A stretch of 57,790 bases of DNA, from NCBI GenBank assembly GCA_017429765.1, contig JAFROJ010000053.1, positions 1 to 57,790 of the forward strand. The letters run 5' to 3'. The notes beneath the pieces were generated by a model that had not been told where the DNA came from, ran no database searches, and worked only from the letters and a program-made list of their open reading frames with translations. A program made the position numbers and the translations under genes. Every line of letters starts with the position of its first letter. The stretch's first letter is position 1. This DNA is from Bacteroidales bacterium (GTDB lineage: Bacteria; Bacteroidota; Bacteroidia; Bacteroidales; UBA932). Positions 22,863 to 31,335 of the stretch are shown here, piece by piece.

Positions 22863-25214
22863 TTATTCAAAATAGTAATCCTCGATCTTTGTCACCTCCT
22901 CGGAGACCTCGGTGTCGCTTCCGGTGCAACCCAGGCCGTCCACAACCCCGGCGGGGGCGATGAACCTGTCGTTGGCGGTTATGCCAAGGGTCCCGTCGGC
23001 GAGAACCTTCCTCATGAATATTCCCCAAGTCGGGAGGGACATGTTGGCGCCCTGGCCGAGCGAGGTCGACTGGAAGTGGACCTGCCGATCCTCCGCCCCT
23101 GTCCAGACACCGGCCACGAGGGTGGGAGTGTAGCCTATGAACCATCCGTCGGAATTGTCGTTGGTGGTTCCGGTCTTGCCGGCGATCTCACCCATGAGAT
23201 TGTAGCGGTAGCGGAGCCTGCTGGCTGTTCCGCCCTGGACGACGCCTTGCATGAGATTGACCATGAGATAGGCGGTGTTCTCCCCGATGGCCTCGCGCCT
23301 CTTGCCGGTGAACTCGCTCAGGACATTGCCTTTGCTGTCCTCTATCCTTGTGACGAATAGAGGTGTGACATAGACTCCCCTGGAGGGGAAGGTGTTGTAG
23401 GCGGCGACCATCTCCCACAAGCTGATGTCGGCCGGGCCGACACAGAGAGCCGGCACCTCGTCGATGTGGCTCTGGACTCCCATCCTCCTCATCATGTCAG
23501 CCATGGCCTCCGGGCCGAACTGCTTCATGAGGTAGGCGGAGATGTTGTTGGAGCTGTTGGTCAAGCCCCATTTGAGGGTGACGGTCTTGCCTATCCACTC
23601 GTCCTTGTCGGTACTCCTGGGCGTCCAGGTGTCACCGCCGGGAATCTCGAAAGTCTGGGGAAGGTCAACCACCTTGTCGCACGGGGTCATGCCCTCCTGC
23701 ATGGCGAGGGTGTAGAGGAACGGCTTGATCGTCGAGCCCACCTGACGCTTTCCCTGACGCACGTTGTCGTATTTGAAATACCTGTAGTTCGGTCCTCCAA
23801 CATAGGCCTTGACATGGCCGGTGCCGGGCTCCATCGCGACAAAAGCCGTCCTCAGGATGGACTTGTAGTAGAGAATGGAGTCGTCCGGGGTCATCGTGGT
23901 GTCGATGTAGCCCTTCGCGTTGTAGGCGAACACTCGCATCCGCTCCGGATCGGAGAAGGTCTTAAGGATCTGGGAGTCTGTCTTCCCGGCCTTCTTCAGC
24001 ATCCTCCAACGGTCGCTCCAGCGGCGGGCCTGGTTCATGAGCCTCTCCCGAGTCGCCTGGTCTATGTCATTCGAGAACGGGGCGTGGGCCTTGGAGCGCA
24101 GGTCCTTGACAAAATCCGCCTGCAAGTCCCTCATCCTCTCGGAGACAGCCTCCTCGGCGTATTTCTGCATCTTGTAGTTGATGGTCGTGTAGATCCTGAG
24201 GCCATCCATGTCGAGGTCGTACCTGGACCCGTCGGTCTTAGTGTTTTTCTCGAGCCATCCGTAGAGCTCGTCGTCGGTCCACGCGAGGGAGTCAGCCACA
24301 TAGTCCTCGCGGATGGTATAGTCCGAGCGGCGGGGCTTGGTGGCCGTCATCACCCTGCGGATCATGTCCCTGAAATAAGGGGCGCGGCCGGAGTTGTGGT
24401 CCTGGATCTCGTAGTCCAGGACGATAGGGATCTCCCTGATCGAGTCCCTCTGATGCTTGTCCAGATAGCCGGCCTTCTCCATCTGCCCGATAACGAAGTT
24501 CCTTCTGTTCAACGCCTGATCGGGATTAAGGGCGGGATTGTATCTCGTGGGCTTGTTGACCATACCCACCAGCATCGCGCTCTCCTCGACTGTCAGGTCG
24601 GCCGGGGCTTTCCCGAAGAAGGTCTCGGACGCGGCCCGCACCCCGTAGGCGCCGCTGCCGAAGAAGATGGAGTTGAGATACATGGTCATGATCTCGTCCT
24701 TGGTGTAGTCCCTCTCCAGCTTGACGGCGGTGATCCACTCCTTTAGCTTCACCCACACCATCTTCATCTGGTATATTCCCGGAACCTTGCGGCCCACATC
24801 CATACGGGGATAGAGGGTCTTGGCCAACTGCTGGGTGATGGTGCTGCCTCCTCCCTGGTTGGACCTCCGCATCAGGATTGTCTTGAAGAGGACGCGCCCC
24901 AGGCCCTTGAAGTCTATCCCGGAGTGCTTGTAGAACCGGATGTCCTCGGTGGCCACCGCGGCGTGGACGATGTTCGGGGAAAGCTCCTCGTAGGTCACGT
25001 AGGTCCTGTTCTCGATGTGGAACGTCGCCAGAATCTCTCCGTCCTCCGCGAGAACCTGGGTGGCGAGTTTGCTGTCAGGGTCCTCAAGCTCCTTGAAAGA
25101 GGGGATGTCGGCGAACATCCAGACGATCAGGATCATGAATATCAGGAACAGAACCGGAAGCGTGATCAGGATCCAGAACCATTTGCTTATTTTCTTTTTT
25201 GTCTCAGGCGTCAT
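22863..25214 (-). CDS. mrcA: Bifunctional penicillin-binding protein 1A
   Basis: 783 residues. One N-terminal membrane anchor at about 11-34 is followed by the GT51 glycosyltransferase domain (EDIRFYKHSGIDFKGLGR, GGGSTITQQLAKTLYPR). The transpeptidase domain has the active-site motif STIK near 494, SSN (LTNSSNNISAYL), and KTGTT near 678. It polymerises and cross-links peptidoglycan at the outer face of the inner membrane. It is the first gene of the operon with ddl and prmC, and topA is divergent across a 109-bp spacer. A TAAATTTG at 25230-25223 (minus) lies very close to the start and may be a -7 box. Confidence 0.95.
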   Translation of the reverse strand: MTPETKKKISKWFWILITLPVLFLIFMILIVWMFADIPSFKELEDPDSKLATQVLAEDGEILATFHIENRTYVTYEELSPNIVHAAVATEDIRFYKHSGIDFKGLGRVLFKTILMRRSNQGGGSTITQQLAKTLYPRMDVGRKVPGIYQMKMVWVKLKEWITAVKLERDYTKDEIMTMYLNSIFFGSGAYGVRAASETFFGKAPADLTVEESAMLVGMVNKPTRYNPALNPDQALNRRNFVIGQMEKAGYLDKHQRDSIREIPIVLDYEIQDHNSGRAPYFRDMIRRVMTATKPRRSDYTIREDYVADSLAWTDDELYGWLEKNTKTDGSRYDLDMDGLRIYTTINYKMQKYAEEAVSERMRDLQADFVKDLRSKAHAPFSNDIDQATRERLMNQARRWSDRWRMLKKAGKTDSQILKTFSDPERMRVFAYNAKGYIDTTMTPDDSILYYKSILRTAFVAMEPGTGHVKAYVGGPNYRYFKYDNVRQGKRQVGSTIKPFLYTLAMQEGMTPCDKVVDLPQTFEIPGGDTWTPRSTDKDEWIGKTVTLKWGLTNSSNNISAYLMKQFGPEAMADMMRRMGVQSHIDEVPALCVGPADISLWEMVAAYNTFPSRGVYVTPLFVTRIEDSKGNVLSEFTGKRREAIGENTAYLMVNLMQGVVQGGTASRLRYRYNLMGEIAGKTGTTNDNSDGWFIGYTPTLVAGVWTGAEDRQVHFQSTSLGQGANMSLPTWGIFMRKVLADGTLGITANDRFIAPAGVVDGLGCTGSDTEVSEEVTKIEDYYFE

Positions 25215-25238
25215 AATAAAGACAAATTTATAACAAAA

Positions 25239-25271
25239 TTTGGAAAATTGCCCGGTTTATGGTTTACTTTG
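25239..25271 (+). promoter_or_regulatory. Promoter of topA
   Basis: TTTG at 25239-25242, 21 bases, then TTACTTTG at 25264-25271, one mismatch from TAnnTTTG. It ends 52 bases before the ATG at 25324. Confidence 0.6.
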
Positions 25272-25323
25272 CGGAACGAAACATCGGACATACAACTATG
25301 AACAACTTGCAAATTAAACGAAC

Positions 25324-27642
25324 ATGGCAGACAATCTAGTTATCGTCGAGTCTCCCTCAAAGGCCAAGACCATCCAGCGATTCCTTGGGAAAGATTTCTT
25401 GGTCAAGTCCAGCAGAGGGCACATCAGAGACTTGCAGGACAATAAGTTGAGTGTGGACGTGGAGAAGGGGTTCGCCCCGGAATATGTTGTCCCGGCCGAC
25501 AAGAGAAGGGTGGTGGCGGATCTCAAGAAGGCCGCCGGCGCCGCCTCGATGGTGTGGCTCGCGTCTGATGAGGACCGTGAGGGGGAGGCCATCTCCTGGC
25601 ATCTTTTCGAGACTCTCGGGCTAGACAAGGGAAACACCAAAAGAATTGTGTTCCACGAGATCACAAAGGACGCGATCCTGAACGCCGTGAAGAACCCCAG
25701 GGACATAGACATGAACCTTGTGAACGCGCAGCAGGCCAGGCGTGTCCTCGACAGGCTTGTCGGCTTCGAGCTCTCTCCTGTCCTTTGGAGAAAGGTCCAG
25801 CCGAGACTCTCGGCGGGCAGGGTGCAGTCCGTGGCGTTGAGACTGGTCGTCGAGAGGGAGAAAGAGATCATGGCTTTCGTCAACGAGCCCTTCTACAAGG
25901 TGAGCGCCGTCTTCCATCCCGAGGGCCATCCCGCCTCCGTCAAGGTCAAGGCCGTTCTGGACGCCAGGTTCCGCGGGGCCGGTGAGGCCAGAGGCTTACT
26001 TGAGGACTGCGTCGGCGCCAGGTTCACGATATCGAATGTCGAGAAGAAAGAGGCCGTGAGGAATCCCGCCCCTCCTTTCACGACATCCACCCTCCAGCAG
26101 GAGGCGGCCAGGAAACTGCGTTTCCCTGTCAGCGTGACCATGAGAGTCGCCCAGACTCTCTATGAGAGAGGACTCATCACTTACATGAGGACCGACTCGA
26201 CGAACCTCTCCACCCTCGCGCTCGGGGTCGCCAAGAAATATATTATAGGAAACTTCGGCGCCGAATATCAGAAAACCAGGCAGTTCCGTACCAAGTCGAA
26301 AGGCGCGCAGGAGGCTCACGAGGCCATCCGCCCCACCTACATCGAGAACACCGAGATCGAGGGCACGGCCCAGGAGAAGAAACTTTACAACCTGATCTGG
26401 AAGCGTACCGTGGCCTCGCAGATGGCTGACGCCAAGGTACTTCTCACCTCCATGAAGATAGACTCCGACAAGAGGGAGGAGAAGTTCGCCGTCCAGACGA
26501 CAAAGACCCTCTTCGACGGGTTCCTCAAACTGTACAAGGAAAGCGGAGACGAGTTTGAGAGCGATGAGAATGACGAGGCCTCGCTCCCGGATCTCCGCGC
26601 GGGGGAGGTGATGGAGAGGAAAGGGATCATCGCCGAGTGCAAATACACCGCCGCCCCCCAAAGATATTCAGAGGCCACTCTCGTGAAGAAACTCGAGGAG
26701 CTGGGGATCGGCAGGCCTTCCACTTACGCCACGACCATCAGCACCTTGACCTCCGGCAGGGGGTACATCGTCAAGGGCGACAAGGAAGGTAAGAAGATCC
26801 CTGTCACGGACATGACGCTGAAAGACTCCACAATCAGCGAGAGCCAGAGAATCGAGACCGTGGGCGCCGAGAAGGGGAAACTCCTTCCCCAGGAGATAGG
26901 GTTGATCGTGACCGACTATCTCGAGAAGAACTTCACAGACATCATGGACTACGACTTCACCGCCAACGTCGAGAAGGACTTCGACCAGATCGCCGGCGGA
27001 GAGCAGGAGTGGAACAAGGTGATAAGCGATTTCTATTCTCCTTTCCACAAGAAAGTGGAGGAGGTTCTCCATGACGGGAATTACAGCAGGGTCTCACGGG
27101 AGCTCGGGATTGATCCGGATGGCAACAAGGTCACGGCGAAATTCGGGAAATACGGCCCCTTCATCCAGAGGGGCGAGGGTGAGTCCGCCAAGTTCGCCTC
27201 CCTGGGAAGAGGACAGCTCATCGAGAACATCACTCTCGCGGAGGCGCTGAGACTCTTTGAGTTACCAAGGACAGTCGGAGAGTACAAAGGCGTGGAGGTC
27301 ATCGCGGCCAAGGGGCGCTTCGGCCCTTACATCAAATACGGTGAGAAGAATCTCTCCCTCCCCCGCGGGAAGGATCCTCTCAAGGTGACCCTCAAGGAGT
27401 GTGAGGACCTGATCGACGCCGATGACAGGAAGGTTCCCGAGAACCCGGTGATCGCCGAGTTCAAGGATTCCGACATCCAGGTCATCAACGGACGCTACGG
27501 CCCCTACATCAAAGCCGGCGGGGCGAATTACAGGATCCCGAAAGGCACCGACTCGGCAACTCTAACCGAGGAGGCCTGCAAAGAGATAATCTCTAACTCT
27601 AAACCCACGGCCAAGGGTAACAGACGTTTCAAAAAGTCTTGA
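25324..27642 (+). CDS. topA: DNA topoisomerase I
   Basis: 772 residues. The TOPRIM domain shows IVESPSKAKTIQRFLG and ASDEDREGEAISWH. The catalytic tyrosine sits in LITYMRTDSTNLS at about residue 290. The C-terminus has no zinc-finger cysteines but carries three topo C-terminal repeats (KFGKYGPFIQRG, AKGRFGPYIKYG, INGRYGPYIKAG), as in many Bacteroidetes enzymes. It relaxes negative supercoils. Its own promoter lies in the divergent spacer; the Lrp-family gene follows 53 bases later with its own -7 box. Confidence 0.97.
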   Translation: MADNLVIVESPSKAKTIQRFLGKDFLVKSSRGHIRDLQDNKLSVDVEKGFAPEYVVPADKRRVVADLKKAAGAASMVWLASDEDREGEAISWHLFETLGLDKGNTKRIVFHEITKDAILNAVKNPRDIDMNLVNAQQARRVLDRLVGFELSPVLWRKVQPRLSAGRVQSVALRLVVEREKEIMAFVNEPFYKVSAVFHPEGHPASVKVKAVLDARFRGAGEARGLLEDCVGARFTISNVEKKEAVRNPAPPFTTSTLQQEAARKLRFPVSVTMRVAQTLYERGLITYMRTDSTNLSTLALGVAKKYIIGNFGAEYQKTRQFRTKSKGAQEAHEAIRPTYIENTEIEGTAQEKKLYNLIWKRTVASQMADAKVLLTSMKIDSDKREEKFAVQTTKTLFDGFLKLYKESGDEFESDENDEASLPDLRAGEVMERKGIIAECKYTAAPQRYSEATLVKKLEELGIGRPSTYATTISTLTSGRGYIVKGDKEGKKIPVTDMTLKDSTISESQRIETVGAEKGKLLPQEIGLIVTDYLEKNFTDIMDYDFTANVEKDFDQIAGGEQEWNKVISDFYSPFHKKVEEVLHDGNYSRVSRELGIDPDGNKVTAKFGKYGPFIQRGEGESAKFASLGRGQLIENITLAEALRLFELPRTVGEYKGVEVIAAKGRFGPYIKYGEKNLSLPRGKDPLKVTLKECEDLIDADDRKVPENPVIAEFKDSDIQVINGRYGPYIKAGGANYRIPKGTDSATLTEEACKEIISNSKPTAKGNRRFKKS

Positions 27643-27660
27643 TTTTTTGATTCTTTTTGT

Positions 27661-27668
27661 TATATTTG
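27661..27668 (+). promoter_or_regulatory. -7 box of the Lrp-family gene
   Basis: TATATTTG, an exact TAnnTTTG match, ends 27 bases before the ATG at 27696. The preceding T-rich stretch (27643-27659) contains TTTG, but closer than the usual spacing. Confidence 0.55.
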
Positions 27669-27695
27669 CCATCAACTAGTTATAAATTGAAAGTG

Positions 27696-28202
27696 ATGGC
27701 AACTTACCACATCGACCAGATCGACCAGAAGATCCTGTCCTTCCTAGTGAAAAACGCCAGGATGCCTTTTTTGGAGATAGCCCGCGAGTGCGGTGTCTCC
27801 GGAGCCGCTATCCATCAAAGGGTTAAACGCCTGGAGGCCAATGGGGTCATAACAGGGTCAAGACTTCTTGTCAAGCCGCAGGCGCTCGGGCTCAATGTCT
27901 GCGCCTTCATCAGCGTCACTCTTTCGGAAGCCAATAAGTATCCCGAGGTCGTGGCTTGCCTCAGAAAGATCCCCGAGATCGTGGAATGCCATTTCGTGAC
28001 CGGCAGCGCCGCCTTGCTGGTCAAGGTCTACTGCTTTGATAATGACCACCTTATGGAGGTGCTTCTGAACACCATGCAGAACATCCCCTTCGTCCAGTCG
28101 ACGGACACCATGATCTCCCTGGACCAGGCCATCGAGCGCCAGGTCTGGGTTAAGGATTATAAGAACACCAGTTACCAGACTACCGGCGAGTCGTCGAGAT
28201 AA
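27696..28202 (+). CDS. Lrp/AsnC family transcriptional regulator
   Basis: 168 residues from ATG 27696. The N-terminal winged helix (IDQKILSFLVKNARMPFLEI, SGAAIHQRVKRLEANGVI) is followed by the RAM ligand-binding domain (VNACAF-like strand, EIVECHFVTGSAALLVKVYC). Members sense amino acids or related metabolites; the target genes are not evident, though autoregulation is common in the family. The 3' end overlaps the 3' end of the convergent ispD gene by 23 bases. Confidence 0.93.
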   Translation: MATYHIDQIDQKILSFLVKNARMPFLEIARECGVSGAAIHQRVKRLEANGVITGSRLLVKPQALGLNVCAFISVTLSEANKYPEVVACLRKIPEIVECHFVTGSAALLVKVYCFDNDHLMEVLLNTMQNIPFVQSTDTMISLDQAIERQVWVKDYKNTSYQTTGESSR

Positions 28203-28902
28203 TCATTCTGGCGAGAGCCAGATCCTCCGGGGTAGTCAATTTGATATTGTACCTCTCTCCTTCCTGGAACGAGAGAGGTATTCCTTTTCTCGCCGCCACT
28301 GAGGCGTCGTCGGTGAAAGAGGTGTCGAACGCTTGGGCGTAGGCCTCCTTGATGTCCTCGGACAGGAACATCTGGGGAGTCTGGGCTCGGTAGACGCGGT
28401 TCCTGTCGAGTTCCTCGCCCGAGTCGGAGAGAGTCACACTCCCGTCCGGCCCCTCGCGCCTGTCAAGTAGCTTGAGAGTGTCAGTCGACGGGATGACCGG
28501 GATGAGAGCCCTGTGGCGGCGTGTGGACATCTTCGAGAACATCTCCTTGACCAGTTCCGGGGACAGCAACGGGCGGACCCCGTCGTGGATCGCCACTATG
28601 GCTCCGTCCGGGACTCTCTCAAGGGCGTTCCTTACAGAATGGAAGCGTGTGAATCCCCCGGGGACCAAGAGCTGGGGGCAGTTGAAATCCGAGGACAGGC
28701 AATATTCCTTCCAGGTGTCGATGTGCTCCTTCGGGAGGACCGTGACGACCCGGATGCCCGGCTCCGCGGCGAGGAAAACCTCTATCGTCCTACGCAACAC
28801 CGGCTTGTCTCCGAGACTCAGGAATTGCTTGGGGACAGAGGACCCCATACGGCTTCCGCCGCCGGCCGCCATGACGATCAATATTTTGTCTCCCGCTTTC
28901 AT
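28180..28902 (-). CDS. ispD: 2-C-methyl-D-erythritol 4-phosphate cytidylyltransferase
   Basis: 240 residues from ATG 28902, a start that puts MKAGDKILIVMAAGGGSRMG at the N-terminus with the nucleotide-binding loop. SSVPKQFL, HDGVRPLLS, YRAQTPQMF, TDDASV and the C-terminal NIKLTTPEDLALA motif are present. It makes CDP-methylerythritol in the MEP isoprenoid pathway. It is transcribed away from mreB, and overlaps the Lrp-family gene tail to tail. Confidence 0.95.
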   Translation of the reverse strand: MKAGDKILIVMAAGGGSRMGSSVPKQFLSLGDKPVLRRTIEVFLAAEPGIRVVTVLPKEHIDTWKEYCLSSDFNCPQLLVPGGFTRFHSVRNALERVPDGAIVAIHDGVRPLLSPELVKEMFSKMSTRRHRALIPVIPSTDTLKLLDRREGPDGSVTLSDSGEELDRNRVYRAQTPQMFLSEDIKEAYAQAFDTSFTDDASVAARKGIPLSFQEGERYNIKLTTPEDLALARMIISTTRR

Positions 28903-28964
28903 AAATATCCTCGCGAATATAACTTTTTTTGTATATTTACCAGTTGTAATTTGATTGGATAAAT

Positions 28965-29987
28965 ATGGCGTTTTCATTTCTCACACAAGAAATAGCGATG
29001 GATCTCGGGACGGCCAACACCGTCATCTTCCTCAATGACCAGAAGGTGCTGGACGAGCCGAGCATTGTGGCGATAGACAACAGCACACAGAAGTGCATAG
29101 CTATAGGACAGCAGGCCAAATTGATGAACGAGCGCACCAACCCCGGGATCGGAACCATCCGCCCCTTGAGGAACGGGGTTATCGCCGATTTCAACGCGGC
29201 CGAGATGATGATCAAGGGGTTTATCAAGCAGGTCAACAGCAAGAAGAAATCCCTTTTCTCCCCGAACCTTAAAATCGTGGTCGGAATCCCTTCCGGCAGT
29301 ACCCAGGTCGAGATCAGGGCCGTCCGCGACTCCTGCGAGCACGCGGGAGGGCGCGACGTCTACCTCATCTACGAGCCGATGGCCGCGGCTTTGGGAATAG
29401 GCCTCGACGTGGAGGCCCCTAAGGGCAACATGGTCGTTGACATCGGCGGCGGAACCGCCGAGATCGCCGTCATCTCGCTGGGCGGCATAGTCGAGCAGGA
29501 CAGCATCCAGACTGCCGGTGACGTGTTCAACACGGACATCCAGTACTACATGCGCCAGCAGCACAACATCAGGATAGGAGAGACCACCGCGGAGAAGATC
29601 AAGATAGCCGTCGGAGCTGTCATCCCCGACCTGGACGAGGAGCCGGAGCCTTTCGTGGTGAGGGGACCGAACCTCATGACCGCCCACCCTGTCGAGGCCA
29701 CCATCACCTACCAGGAGATAGCGCACTGCCTCGACAAGTCCGTGGCGAAGCTTGAGGCCTCGATCCTGCATGTCCTCGAGCAGACTCCCCCCGAGCTGTA
29801 TTCCGACATCGTGGAGAACGGGATCTTCCTCTCCGGAGGAGGCGCCCTGCTCCGCGGTCTCGCGAAGAGGTTCACCGAGAAGGTCAACATACAATTCCAC
29901 GTGGCCGATGACCCGCTCAGGGCTGTCGCCAGGGGGACTTGTATCGCTCTCAACAAGACCTCGAACTACTCATTCCTCATGAGATAA
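28965..29987 (+). CDS. mreB: Rod-shape protein MreB
   Basis: 340 residues, normal MreB length. The actin-fold phosphate loops are MDLGTANTVIF and VVDIGGGTAEIAVI, with YEPMAAALGIG and LSGGGALLRGL. MreB filaments lie under the inner membrane and guide the elongasome. It is the first gene of a tightly packed operon (mreB-mreC-mreD-PBP2-rodA-GH51); its TAA overlaps the mreC ATG (TAATG). The spacer to ispD has only a weak -7-like sequence (GTAATTTG at 28946-28953). Confidence 0.97.
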   Translation: MAFSFLTQEIAMDLGTANTVIFLNDQKVLDEPSIVAIDNSTQKCIAIGQQAKLMNERTNPGIGTIRPLRNGVIADFNAAEMMIKGFIKQVNSKKKSLFSPNLKIVVGIPSGSTQVEIRAVRDSCEHAGGRDVYLIYEPMAAALGIGLDVEAPKGNMVVDIGGGTAEIAVISLGGIVEQDSIQTAGDVFNTDIQYYMRQQHNIRIGETTAEKIKIAVGAVIPDLDEEPEPFVVRGPNLMTAHPVEATITYQEIAHCLDKSVAKLEASILHVLEQTPPELYSDIVENGIFLSGGGALLRGLAKRFTEKVNIQFHVADDPLRAVARGTCIALNKTSNYSFLMR

Positions 29988-30829
29988 TGCCAAAGGAGAG
30001 ACGACTGGCAAGTGATATTCTCGGACTCACGGTATTCCTCCTCCTTGAGACCGCCGCTTTGCTGATGCTCTCCAACAACAACGCCATGCAGAAGTTGTGG
30101 ATATCCAGGATATCCCACGGATTCATGGCCAAGACTTGGGGCGCGACGCAAGCGGTCCGGGGATATTTCTCCCTCAAGGGGCAGAATGACTCCCTGGCCC
30201 TGGAGAACGAGCGCCTCAGGGAGATCGTGAGGGACTACAAGGCCGCCGCCAAGGAGTCCGACCCCTCCGCGCGGCCGGTCCTGGGGAATGACGGCTTCAA
30301 GTACATCCCCGCCACCATAATCAAGTCCGGGAGGAACTCCCAGCACAACTACCTCATCCTTGACAAGGGAAGCGAGGACGGCGTGGTGGAGAATTCCGGG
30401 ATCATCACCTCGAAGGGGGTCATCGGAATAGTCGACGCCGTCAGCAAGCATTATAGTTTCGCGATCTCGTTCCTCAACAAGGAATTGAATATCAGCGCCA
30501 GGATAGATTCCTCCGGGGCGGTCGGCCCGCTCGCGTGGGACGGTCTGCGGACCGACGAGGCGGTGCTCCGGGAGATCCCTCTCCAGTTCAGGTACAATCC
30601 GGGAGACACCATCTACACCAGCGGGTACTCCGCGATATTCCCGCCCGACATCCCCCTTGGCGTGGCCGGGGAGGCGAAGGTGATCAACGGAGCCACTAAC
30701 GAGATCAGGGTCAAGTTGTTCCAGGACCACAGCGCCCTGAAATACGTCACCATAATCGAGAACACCAGAATCCGGGAGATCGAGGACATCGAGGCCACGG
30801 AGGACAAAAGGAAGGAGGATCGGAAATGA
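29987..30829 (+). CDS. mreC: Rod-shape protein MreC
   Basis: 280 residues. The start at 29987 overlaps the mreB stop and gives MPKERRLASDILGLTVFLLL. One transmembrane helix is followed by a coiled coil (SLALENERLREIVRDYKAA) and the MreC beta-domain with repeated short strands (NYLILDKGSEDGV, KGVIGIVDAVSKHYSF, GPLAWDGLRTDEAVLREI). It is the periplasmic scaffold of the elongasome and binds PBP2. The mreD ATG overlaps its stop by four bases. Confidence 0.94.
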   Translation: MPKERRLASDILGLTVFLLLETAALLMLSNNNAMQKLWISRISHGFMAKTWGATQAVRGYFSLKGQNDSLALENERLREIVRDYKAAAKESDPSARPVLGNDGFKYIPATIIKSGRNSQHNYLILDKGSEDGVVENSGIITSKGVIGIVDAVSKHYSFAISFLNKELNISARIDSSGAVGPLAWDGLRTDEAVLREIPLQFRYNPGDTIYTSGYSAIFPPDIPLGVAGEAKVINGATNEIRVKLFQDHSALKYVTIIENTRIREIEDIEATEDKRKEDRK

Positions 30830-31335
30830 GACGCACTTTCACACTCACATATCTCGTGATGGTGGTGGCCCAGATGATCTTCACCAACTACTTCCATTTC
30901 TCCCCGCTGTGCATGGTCACCATCCTCCCGATGATGGTTCTCTGCATACCGACCAGGATCAACACCGTCTGGGCCATGGTCATAGCCTTCGCGACCGGCC
31001 TCGCCGTCGACTTCCTGGCGGAGGGGACACTGGGGCTCAACGCCCTCTCGATCGTTCCGGTGGCTTACGCCAGGAAGTGGCTCATCGGCATCATATTCGG
31101 AACAGAACCCTTCGAGCACAAGGAGAATCTCTCCACGAGGAAATACGGCTTCGCGAGAGTCTCGTTCGCGATGATCATCGTGACGACCCTCTTCCTCGCG
31201 ATTTACATCACTGCCGATTGCGCCGGGACAAGGCCCCTTTGGTTCATCGCCTCCAAGCTGGGGATTTCCCTTGCCGCCAGTTATCTCGTCTCCGCGCCTC
31301 TTGTCAACCTGCTGAGCTATGACGACAGAAGGTAA
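30826..31335 (+). CDS. mreD: Rod-shape protein MreD
   Basis: 169 residues, almost entirely membrane helices (about five). The sequence itself is poorly conserved, as is usual for MreD, so the call rests on size, topology and position between mreC (four-base overlap) and the PBP2 gene, which starts 17 bases before the mreD stop. Confidence 0.88.
   Translation: MRRTFTLTYLVMVVAQMIFTNYFHFSPLCMVTILPMMVLCIPTRINTVWAMVIAFATGLAVDFLAEGTLGLNALSIVPVAYARKWLIGIIFGTEPFEHKENLSTRKYGFARVSFAMIIVTTLFLAIYITADCAGTRPLWFIASKLGISLAASYLVSAPLVNLLSYDDRR

Noticed and set aside
23466-24746. Long plus-strand open frame opposite the PBP1a gene
   Set aside because: It is the codon-phase shadow of a well-supported minus-strand gene with GC-rich third positions; its translation is low-complexity Val/Gly/His/Leu-rich without motifs.
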